This document shows, in pieces, positions 57,464 to 64,000 of a stretch of DNA of 64,000 bases. Position 1 is the first letter of the stretch. Each line of letters starts with the position of its first letter. The notes under the pieces were generated by a model. That model made no database searches, had not been told where the DNA came from, and worked only from the letters and a program-made list of their open reading frames with translations. The stretch is from Paenibacillus xylanexedens (lineage in GTDB: Bacteria; Bacillota; Bacilli; Paenibacillales; Paenibacillaceae): assembly GCF_007676705.1 (NCBI RefSeq), contig NZ_VEBF01000002.1, forward strand, positions 186,001 through 250,000, written 5' to 3'. A program made the position numbers and the translations under genes.

Positions 57464-57545
57464 AGGTTGAGCCAAATACTTCATGACCTGAATGGTTAAT
57501 CCCATGAACTTCCATACTGACTATGAATAGAGATGAGGTGATGAT

Positions 57546-58529
57546 ATGAATCACACGGTCTATACGATGACCAAACCTCCCGTTCCAAGATCACACATCA
57601 TTCAATGGCATAATCTGATCCGTGCGGGCTGGGTCGGCGGGGTGGCAGTGTACATTATTCACTTGAATTCAAGTGATTCGCTTCATTATTATCTGGCACC
57701 CACGATGCAAAAACTGCTGCTATGCTGTCCTGTTCCCTTATTGTTTATTGCTGTTATCATGGCCTGGCATGGACTGTTCAGTAGTAACGAGGTTCATTGC
57801 GATTGTGAACATCCACCTCCTTCCGGTTTCCTACGCAGCACGTTGGTATATGGTCTGATTGCCATACCCTTATTGCTGGGGTTTCTGTTACCTGACCGGG
57901 CTCTCGGCAGCTCCATGGCTAGCCAAAAAGGCATGTCTCTCACCTATGCCCCTCCCGAGATTCGTCGCAAAGAACCCTTACCAGATCCTGTAACGCAATT
58001 AAATGTACAAGATCTCACACAACAAACAACGTCTGTTCAGTCTGCATCAGCTACCAAAGTACAATTCGTCCCTCCAGATGAGTACAGCCGCGAATTCGCT
58101 GAGTTGGCAGAGAAATTGTATGTTGAGCCCGTCATTAAAGTTTATCCCGAGATTTTCTCTGAAACACTCGGCACAATCGACATGTTCCAGCGACAATTTG
58201 CAGGCAAAGATATCTCGTTAACCGGGTTTGTCTACCGTGACAAAAGCATGGATCATGAATCACATTTTGCACTGGGACGATTTCTCGTCATGTGCTGCCC
58301 CGCTGATGCGGCCCCCTTCGGTGTAATGATTCACATGCCCGACGCGGATAGCATTCCTACAGACAGTTGGGTACAAATCGATGGCAGCATAGGCTCTGCA
58401 CAGGTGAACGGTAAGGATACGATTGAGATTCGGGCCACAAAGGTGACACCTGTATCTGAGCCATCCACGCCTTATATTTATACCAATGCAGACTCGTTGA
58501 TGGCGTATGAGAAAATAAAGAGCCAGTAG
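57546..58529 (+). CDS. TIGR03943 family membrane protein (YcgQ-like)
   Basis: 327 residues, ATG after GAGGTG. Three helices in the first 110 residues (SDSLHYYLAPTMQKLLLCC, then YGLIAIPLLLGFLLP), a short CDCEHPP motif in the first loop, and an extracytoplasmic beta domain beginning about 175, with ISLTGFVYRDKSMDHESHFA and RFLVMCCPADAAPFG. This is the usual partner of UPF0718 permeases. Conserved Cys pairs could bind metal. The pair may form a channel; the function is inferred only from co-occurrence. Confidence 0.87.
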   Translation: MNHTVYTMTKPPVPRSHIIQWHNLIRAGWVGGVAVYIIHLNSSDSLHYYLAPTMQKLLLCCPVPLLFIAVIMAWHGLFSSNEVHCDCEHPPPSGFLRSTLVYGLIAIPLLLGFLLPDRALGSSMASQKGMSLTYAPPEIRRKEPLPDPVTQLNVQDLTQQTTSVQSASATKVQFVPPDEYSREFAELAEKLYVEPVIKVYPEIFSETLGTIDMFQRQFAGKDISLTGFVYRDKSMDHESHFALGRFLVMCCPADAAPFGVMIHMPDADSIPTDSWVQIDGSIGSAQVNGKDTIEIRATKVTPVSEPSTPYIYTNADSLMAYEKIKSQ

Positions 58530-58566
58530 TTGCTAGTAGTAGTAACAACGTGCACCTCAACGACAA

Positions 58567-58605
58567 AAAGCCCCAAAGCGATGGATTACATCGCTTCGGG
58601 GCTTT
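58567..58605. terminator. Bidirectional terminator between permease pair and pdp
   Basis: AAAGCCCC-A-AAGCGATG pairs with CATCGCTT-C-GGGGCTTT with one mismatch and a 5-nt loop. It lies between convergent genes. Confidence 0.87.
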
Positions 58606-58649
58606 CATATTCAGTCAGACATGAGATTACATCTCGTCTGCTCGATTTA

Positions 58650-59951
58650 TTATTCCGTTACGATATCATGAACCAATACAGGAGCATCGGCATGATCCGC
58701 AATCGTAATGTTTTCTTTGATCTTCGCGATGACATCTGCTACGTCTTCACGATTGGCATGGATCGTAACGAGGGACTCACCAGCTTTGACTGGATCACCG
58801 ACTTTTTTGTTCAGCATCAGACCAACCGCGAGATCGATCTCGGACTCTTTCGTTGCACGGCCTGCTCCGAGTAGCATTGCTGCAGTTCCGATTTCGTCAG
58901 CGACGATTCCGGCAACATAGCCGTCTTTATCTGCTGGAACTTCAACCAGATACTGTGCTTGAGGCAAGCGCTCTGGATGATCCACAACCGAAGCGTCTCC
59001 GCCTTGGTTTGCCAGGAAATCTTTGAATTTCTCCAGGGCTTTACCGTTCTGGATCACTTCTTTCAATTTCTCCTCAGCGTGCTCCAAGGAATCTGCCTTG
59101 CCAGCAAGGAATACCATCTGACGTCCAAGTGCCAGACACAGTTCTTCCAGATCTTTTGGACCTTTACCTTGCAGTGTGAGGATGGCTTCTTTCACTTCAA
59201 GTGCGTTACCAATCGCCAGACCCAGTGGTTGGGACATATCGGAGATAACAGCCATCGTTTTACGGCCAACATTGTTACCGATGCTTACCATGGCATGCGC
59301 CAATTCTTTGGCATCTTCTGTTGTTTTCATGAATGCACCAGCACCCGTTTTAACATCCAAAACGATTGCATCTGCACCTGCTGCAATTTTCTTGCTCATG
59401 ATGGAGCTGGCGATCAGTGGAATGGAGTTAACGGTAGCTGTTACGTCACGCAGTGCATAGAGCTTTTTGTCTGCAGGCGTAAGATTACCACTTTGTCCAA
59501 TAACTGCAACCTTGTGTTCGTTTACGAGACGAATGAACTCTTCTTTTTCAAGTTCTACGTGGAAGCCAGCAACGGATTCCAGCTTGTCTGTTGTGCCGCC
59601 CGTATGTCCAAGTCCACGTCCGGACATTTTGGCAACAGGAACATCCAGCGCAGCAACGAGCGGAGCAAGTACCAATGTCGTCGTATCGCCCACACCTCCT
59701 GTGGAGTGCTTGTCTACTTTGATGCCTTCGATAGCGGACAGGTCGATCGTTTCACCGGAATTCACCATCGACATCGTCAGATCAGCGCGTTCCTTGTCTG
59801 TCATATCTTTGAAGAATACCGCCATCGCCCATGCGCTGACTTGATAGTCCGGGATTTCTCCTTGTGTGTATCCTTGAACAACAAAATCAATCTCAGCCGT
59901 TGTCAGTTCTTTTCCGTCGCGTTTCTTGGCAATAATGTCTACCATTCTCAT
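58650..59951 (-). CDS. pdp: Pyrimidine-nucleoside phosphorylase
   Basis: 433 residues from ATG 59951, 8 nt after AAGGAG. Signature [20 protein letters not shown] and [19 protein letters not shown] bind phosphate and nucleoside. It splits thymidine, uridine and deoxyuridine to a pentose-1-phosphate and the base. It is the last gene of the deoxyribonucleoside operon. About 400 bp containing a duplicated repeat separate it from deoD, so it may have partly independent expression or reduced read-through. Confidence 0.95.
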   Translation of the reverse strand: MRMVDIIAKKRDGKELTTAEIDFVVQGYTQGEIPDYQVSAWAMAVFFKDMTDKERADLTMSMVNSGETIDLSAIEGIKVDKHSTGGVGDTTTLVLAPLVAALDVPVAKMSGRGLGHTGGTTDKLESVAGFHVELEKEEFIRLVNEHKVAVIGQSGNLTPADKKLYALRDVTATVNSIPLIASSIMSKKIAAGADAIVLDVKTGAGAFMKTTEDAKELAHAMVSIGNNVGRKTMAVISDMSQPLGLAIGNALEVKEAILTLQGKGPKDLEELCLALGRQMVFLAGKADSLEHAEEKLKEVIQNGKALEKFKDFLANQGGDASVVDHPERLPQAQYLVEVPADKDGYVAGIVADEIGTAAMLLGAGRATKESEIDLAVGLMLNKKVGDPVKAGESLVTIHANREDVADVIAKIKENITIADHADAPVLVHDIVTE

Positions 59952-59981
59952 GATGATCTCTCCTTGTGTGTGTATTGATTG

Positions 59982-60183
59982 TATAGAACACTTTGTGCGG
60001 CATTCGTTCCGGCTCCGGATCGTTCTTTTGATCGCTGTTGTCTCCAAGTTTTTTTGATCCATTTTGCAATGGGGAAAACTCGGAGACAAAGGCGAACGCT
60101 AACGCTTCTTCAGAATCGATTCCGGTTCCTTCACTCCGTGCTTAAAACAAAAGTTTCGATTAAAATCAAATGATTATGAATAT
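59982..60183. repeat. Intergenic repeat, copy A, with hairpin insert
   Basis: About 200 bp. Blocks TATAGAACACTTTGTGC, GGCTCCGGATCGTTC and CTTCTTCAGAATCG match copy B at 60212-60346. Copy A holds an extra segment of about 65 bp which includes the palindrome at 60038-60089. No coding frame seen. Confidence 0.8.
60038..60089. repeat. 52-bp palindromic insert in copy A
   Basis: TTGTCTCC/GGAGACAA, AGTTTT/AAAACT and CCATT/AATGG nest around TTGC: an almost complete hairpin that copy B lacks. Together with the matching flanks it looks like a small inserted or deleted palindromic unit. Confidence 0.7.
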
Positions 60184-60211
60184 AAAATGCAACAGCATCT
60201 TGTTGTCATCT

Positions 60212-60346
60212 TATAGAACACTTTGTGCAACATTCGTTCGGGCTCCGGATCGTTCCTGCGATCGCTTCGCTTCTTCAGAATCGTTTCCGGTTCCTTCACT
60301 TCATGCTTGAAACAAAAGTTTCGATCCAAATCAATTGATTATTGAA
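60212..60346. repeat. Intergenic repeat, copy B
   Basis: About 135 bp, the same outer blocks as copy A in the same order and orientation, 28 bp away, without the hairpin segment. It ends 8 bp before the deoD stop. Confidence 0.8.
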
Positions 60347-60354
60347 TAACAAAA

Positions 60355-61062
60355 TTACAGTGTGATTGCTGTATCCAGGGCAACTACCATCATGTCATTG
60401 AACGTTTTTTGACGCTCTTCGGCAGATGTTTCTTCGCCTGTCAGCAAGTGGTCACTTACCGTCAGGATGGTCAGTGCGTTAACACCAAACTTGGCAGCGA
60501 TGGTGTATAGTGCTGTTGTTTCCATCTCTACGCCCAGTACACCGTGCTTCATCAACTTCTCGGTTACGGAACGGTCATCGCGATAGAAAGAATCGGAGCT
60601 GAATACGTTACCTACGTGAATCTTCATGCCTTTGGCTGTTGCACGGTCATACGCTTCTTTCAGCAGGGAGAAGGTAGCGATTGGCGAGAAGTCATAACCA
60701 CCGAATACGTGTTTGTTCATGCTGGAATCTGTACATGCTGCTTGTGCAAGGATGACGTCACGTACACGTACATGCTCCTGCATACCGCCACAAGTTCCTA
60801 CACGAATCAGGTTTTTTACGCCATATTCGCTGATCAATTCGTTAGCATAGATGGCGAAGGACGGGATACCCATCCCTGAACCTTGCACCGAAATCCGGTG
60901 TCCTTGATATGTACCTGTGTAACCGAGCATTCCACGAACCTCGTTGTAACATACAACATCTTCAAGGTACGTATCTGCGATATACTTCGCGCGCAAAGGG
61001 TCTCCTGGCAATAGGATCGTTTCTGCGATATCCCCGGGTTTTGCTCCAATATGTGTACTCAT
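60355..61062 (-). CDS. deoD: Purine nucleoside phosphorylase
   Basis: 235 residues, the hexameric DeoD type. [33 protein letters not shown] and [10 protein letters not shown] bind ribose, phosphate and base, and the active-site Asp is in [10 protein letters not shown]. It splits purine (deoxy)nucleosides to the base and (deoxy)ribose-1-phosphate. GGAGG precedes the ATG. It follows deoB by 98 nt, with an unclear short hairpin (CGGAG/CTCCG) between. Confidence 0.95.
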   Translation of the reverse strand: MSTHIGAKPGDIAETILLPGDPLRAKYIADTYLEDVVCYNEVRGMLGYTGTYQGHRISVQGSGMGIPSFAIYANELISEYGVKNLIRVGTCGGMQEHVRVRDVILAQAACTDSSMNKHVFGGYDFSPIATFSLLKEAYDRATAKGMKIHVGNVFSSDSFYRDDRSVTEKLMKHGVLGVEMETTALYTIAAKFGVNALTILTVSDHLLTGEETSAEERQKTFNDMMVVALDTAITL

Positions 61063-61160
61063 GAATGAATCTCCTCCAGTTATACAAATTAGTCTATTAT
61101 GATGGCAGGACCGGAGCAGCCCAAACTACTCCGACCTCCCCTATCCAGTTTTTGAAAAAC

Positions 61161-62339
61161 TTATTTCAAATCCTTCAGGAAGCTGGTACCATATTCCGGC
61201 ATTTTTACTCCAAAGTTCTCAGCTACGGTTGCGCCAAGGTCAGCAAATGTGCTGCGCAGATCAAGCTTTTTACCCTCGCTGAAGCGCGGAGAGTAGGCAA
61301 GCAGTGGTACATATTCACGTGTATGATCTGTACCACGATAGGTTGGATCGTTACCATGGTCAGCTGTGATCAGCAGCAGGTCATCATTGGTCATTTTGGC
61401 AAAAATCTCTGGCAGCCGTGCATCATAGTCTTCAAGTGCCTGAGCGTAACCTTGCGGATCACGACGGTGACCATATAGCGCATCAAAATCAACCAGGTTC
61501 AGGAAGCTGAGTCCAGTGAACTCTTCATCCATCGTTTCAGACAACTTGTCCATGCCATCCATGTTGGAGACGGTACGAACGGCCTTGGTTACCCCTTCGC
61601 CATCGTAGATATCCGCGATTTTACCCAAGGCGATCACATCAAATCCACCATCTTGCAGTTCATTCATGACCGTACGACCAAAAGGTTTGAGTGCATAGTC
61701 ATGACGATTCGCAGTACGTTTCCAGTTACCCGCTTCACCTACAAATGGACGTGCAATAATGCGGCCCAGCATGTATGGATCTTCAAGTGTAATTTCACGG
61801 CAGAACTCACAGATCTCATACAGTTCTTTCAGTGGAACAACGTCCTCATGTGCTGCAATTTGTAGAACCGAATCCGCGGATGTATAGACGATGAGCGCGC
61901 CAGTTTCGACATGCTCTGCACCCAGCTCATCCAGAATTTCCGTACCGCTGGCCGGTTTGTTACCGATCACCTTGCGGCCCGTTTTCTCTTCAATGCGCTG
62001 AATCAACTCATCGGGAAAACCGTTCTCGAACACACGGAAAGGTGTATCAATGTAAAGACCCATCAGCTCCCAGTGACCTGTCATCGTGTCTTTGCCTCTG
62101 GATGCTTCCTGCATCTTGGTGTAATACGCTTTGGGTGCATCTGCTACAGGAACACCCTCGATTTCTTTGATGTTGGACAGTCCGAGACTGGCCATATGAG
62201 GCATTTTCAAACCTCCACGTTCACGTGCAATGTGACCAAAAGTATCCACATCAAAGTCATCAAATTCTGCTGCATCCGGCGCCTCGCCGATTCCTACAGA
62301 ATCCATAACGATCAGATGTACTCTTTTAAATGTTGACAT
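61161..62339 (-). CDS. deoB: Phosphopentomutase
   Basis: 392 residues. Metal-binding Asp in [14 protein letters not shown] (written [10 protein letters not shown]), [10 protein letters not shown] with the phosphorylated Thr, and [18 protein letters not shown] place it in the alkaline-phosphatase superfamily. It interconverts (deoxy)ribose-1- and 5-phosphate, linking the phosphorylases to deoxyribose-phosphate aldolase. AAGGAG lies ahead of the ATG; the nupC stop is 30 nt upstream. Confidence 0.95.
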   Translation of the reverse strand: MSTFKRVHLIVMDSVGIGEAPDAAEFDDFDVDTFGHIARERGGLKMPHMASLGLSNIKEIEGVPVADAPKAYYTKMQEASRGKDTMTGHWELMGLYIDTPFRVFENGFPDELIQRIEEKTGRKVIGNKPASGTEILDELGAEHVETGALIVYTSADSVLQIAAHEDVVPLKELYEICEFCREITLEDPYMLGRIIARPFVGEAGNWKRTANRHDYALKPFGRTVMNELQDGGFDVIALGKIADIYDGEGVTKAVRTVSNMDGMDKLSETMDEEFTGLSFLNLVDFDALYGHRRDPQGYAQALEDYDARLPEIFAKMTNDDLLLITADHGNDPTYRGTDHTREYVPLLAYSPRFSEGKKLDLRSTFADLGATVAENFGVKMPEYGTSFLKDLK

Positions 62340-62369
62340 AATCTAAGCACTCCTTCCAATAATCCGGTT

Positions 62370-63560
62370 TTACAAGAACAGTCCGGCGATGATCGCAGAC
62401 AATACACTGACAAGCGATGCACCGTAAAGCAGTTTCAGACCGAAGCGGGCTACCACATTACCTTGTTTCTCATGAAGTCCCTTCACCGCACCGGCAATGA
62501 TACCAATGGAGGAGAAGTTAGCGAACGATACGAGGAAGACGGATACGATCCCTGTTGTTCTGGCAGACAATAAGGTCTCCTTCGCTAGAGCAAGCATGGC
62601 AACGAATTCGTTGGATACCATTTTGGTTGCCATAATACTTCCCGCCTGAATCGCTTCCTTCCAAGGAACACCCATAATAAAGGCTAATGGTGCAAACACA
62701 TAACCAAGCAGCTCCTGGAACGAAATGCCAAGCACCGCGCTGAAAATTCCGTTAACAAGTGCAATCAAAGCAACAAAACCGATTAACATCGCAGCTACGA
62801 TGATGGCGACTTTGAATCCATCCAGAATGTATTCGCCGAGCATTTCGAAGAAGGACTGTTTCTCCTCTTCCTGTACTTCCAATATATCTTCTTCCTCTGT
62901 AACCTCATAAGGATTCACAATGGAAGCAATGATAAAACCGCCAAACAGGTTCAGCACAAGTGCCGTAACCACATATTTCGGATCAATCATGGACATATAG
63001 GCACCGACAATCGACATCGATACCGTGGACATCGCCGAAGCACACAAGGTGTACAGCCGATGTTTTGGCAACAACCCAATTTGTTTTTTCACTGAAATGA
63101 ACACTTCAGATTGCCCCAATACAGCCGAAGCAACCGCGTTATATGATTCCAGTTTGCCCATTCCGTTGATTTTGCTTAATACCAGACCAATATATTTTAT
63201 AACAAAAGGTAAGATTCGGATATACTGCAATATCCCAATGAGGGCAGAGATGACAACAATCGGCATCAGGACGTTCAGGAAGAACGGAACACCGCCAGTT
63301 GCGTCTTCAACCTTCGTCAAATCACCAAATACAAACGCAATCCCTTCATTTGCATAATCAAGCAAACTTTTAAATACGGTCGCGAATCCACCAATCAGCC
63401 ATGTCCCGACCCCTGTATTCAGCAAGGCATACGCCAGGATCACCTGTAAAACAATCATAACGACGAGCGGTCGGTAGCGAATCTTCTTTTTACCATTGCT
63501 TGCGATGTAAGCCAGTCCAAAAACAACGAGCAAGCCAATAAGGGCAATTAAAAATTTCAT
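62370..63560 (-). CDS. nupC: NupC-type concentrative nucleoside transporter
   Basis: 396 residues with about ten helices. CNT family motifs: [34 protein letters not shown] and [10 protein letters not shown], with the substrate-binding Asn and Glu. It imports nucleosides with Na+ or H+. AAAGGAG precedes the ATG. It sits between deoC and deoB, so uptake and breakdown are made together. Confidence 0.93.
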   Translation of the reverse strand: MKFLIALIGLLVVFGLAYIASNGKKKIRYRPLVVMIVLQVILAYALLNTGVGTWLIGGFATVFKSLLDYANEGIAFVFGDLTKVEDATGGVPFFLNVLMPIVVISALIGILQYIRILPFVIKYIGLVLSKINGMGKLESYNAVASAVLGQSEVFISVKKQIGLLPKHRLYTLCASAMSTVSMSIVGAYMSMIDPKYVVTALVLNLFGGFIIASIVNPYEVTEEEDILEVQEEEKQSFFEMLGEYILDGFKVAIIVAAMLIGFVALIALVNGIFSAVLGISFQELLGYVFAPLAFIMGVPWKEAIQAGSIMATKMVSNEFVAMLALAKETLLSARTTGIVSVFLVSFANFSSIGIIAGAVKGLHEKQGNVVARFGLKLLYGASLVSVLSAIIAGLFL

Positions 63561-63652
63561 TTGATCTCTCCTTTGAAGGTAGTTAAGCCGGATGTAAAAT
63601 TCAGCTCAAAGGGTTCTTAAGGATTCTAAATCAGTATCCTTTCAGAAAACTT

Positions 63653-63666
63653 ATGAAGCGCTTACA
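63653..63666 (-). promoter_or_regulatory. Possible cre site upstream of nupC
   Basis: AAGCGCTTACA matches 11 of 14 bases of a symmetric cre (CcpA) site, 93 nt before the nupC start. The same 212-bp gap has an 8-bp inverted repeat (CTCTGTAC at 63705, GTACAGAG at 63730) of unknown role. Low certainty. Confidence 0.4.
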
Positions 63667-63772
63667 ATAAGTTCAGTTATTTAAATTCTAAGTGTAAGAG
63701 TATCCTCTGTACCTGAGTTGAATACCCAAGTACAGAGAATATACCACTACATTTTAATGCATAAGCTTTTGC

Positions 63773-64000
63773 TTAATACGAAGATGTAGACTGACCGCCC
63801 TGCATGATCTTAACACCGGAGCTTGCACCGATCCGAGTCGCACCCGCTTCGATCATTTTCTGCATATCTTCCAGGCTACGTACGCCACCGGAAGCTTTAA
63901 CGCCAATATCAGGGCCTACAGTACGACGCATCAAAGCGATATCTTCTGGCGTTGCTCCACCTGTGGAGAAACCTGTAGAAGTTTTAACAAAATCAGCTCC
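63773..64000 (-). CDS. deoC: Deoxyribose-phosphate aldolase, 3' part
   Basis: Only the last 75 residues are in view; the frame runs off the right edge. [11 protein letters not shown] carries the Schiff-base Lys, and [14 protein letters not shown] and [11 protein letters not shown] the phosphate site. It splits 2-deoxyribose-5-phosphate to acetaldehyde and glyceraldehyde-3-phosphate, the last step of the pathway encoded to the left. It ends 212 nt before nupC. Confidence 0.95.
   Translation of the reverse strand, partial: GADFVKTSTGFSTGGATPEDIALMRRTVGPDIGVKASGGVRSLEDMQKMIEAGATRIGASSGVKIMQGGQSTSSY

Noticed and set aside
58959..59978. A 339-codon plus-strand frame opposite pdp.
   Set aside because: Cys/Phe/His-rich shadow of a well-supported gene, no ribosome site or family match.
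59952..60089. N-terminal extension of the pyrimidine-nucleoside phosphorylase frame.
   Set aside because: It lies in the repeat copy and includes the Shine-Dalgarno sequence of ATG 59951.
61112..61133. Hairpin between deoB and deoD as a terminator.
   Set aside because: Short stem and no T tract; genes on both sides belong to one pathway.
63705..63737. Inverted repeat CTCTGTAC/GTACAGAG as a deoC terminator.
   Set aside because: 17-nt loop and no T tract on the minus strand; kept only as a possible regulatory site.

Overview
The window looks like a chromosomal segment of a Paenibacillus-type Firmicute. The pointers are moderate GC, strong AGGAGG-type ribosome binding sites with many TTG and GTG starts, a xylan/glucuronate sugar repertoire (GH52, GH67, GH43), a WG-repeat protein, a copper-amine-oxidase-like stalk protein, and Fur, Zur and CcpA-like sites of Bacillales type. 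I cannot fix the species. No rRNA, tRNA, CRISPR array, phage or complete insertion sequence was found.

Layout, left to right. (1) 1-4.2 kb: 3' end of a beta-glucoside PTS permease, a GH43 beta-xylosidase and a GH1 6-phospho-beta-glucosidase. (2) 4.2-7.3 kb: accessory patch with a gene remnant, a PadR regulator, a frameshifted HAAS-type membrane protein, a C-terminally short RDD protein and a small membrane protein, with copies of a small palindromic repeat. (3) 7.3-13.1 kb: iron-siderophore uptake, with a PchR/YbtA-like AraC regulator, a Fur box, two fused permease-ATPase half transporters and a binding lipoprotein. (4) 13.2-15.7 kb: a WG-repeat/DUF3298 protein. (5) 16.0-26.5 kb: a tightly overlapping operon of MoxR AAA+ ATPase, DUF5682, vWA, DUF4132, SWIM zinc-finger protein and a small helical protein. 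It is the counterpart of the uncharacterised E. coli yehI/yehL/yehM/yehP/yehQ set and is the most interesting system here. (6) 26.9-36.8 kb: redox enzymes (aldo/keto reductase, P450, two SDRs, pyruvate oxidase), an ArsR-controlled MFS pump, a Dabb protein, ribosomal protein L31 type B and an HPr paralogue. (7) 36.9-48.3 kb: polyol-type dehydrogenase, GH67 alpha-glucuronidase plus GH52 beta-xylosidase with a divergent AraC regulator, aldehyde dehydrogenase with its ArsR regulator, and GntR-uxuA-uxuB. (8) 48.4-50.8 kb: DUF421/DUF4363 pair, M50-like peptidase and a hypothetical gene. (9) 51.0-58.5 kb: a zinc-starvation block (znuCBA, alternative L33, CobW GTPase, permease pair) carrying Zur-like boxes. 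(10) 58.6-64.0 kb: deoxyribonucleoside catabolism (deoC, nupC, deoB, deoD, pdp), with a duplicated intergenic repeat before pdp.

Functional links. GH52 and GH67 release xylose and (methyl)glucuronate from glucuronoxylan fragments, and UxuA/UxuB take glucuronate onward. The znu block imports zinc, replaces a zinc ribosomal protein and supplies a metallochaperone. The deo block imports and degrades nucleosides to glyceraldehyde-3-phosphate and acetaldehyde. Most DNA-binding proteins in the window have visible candidate operators next to the genes they probably control.
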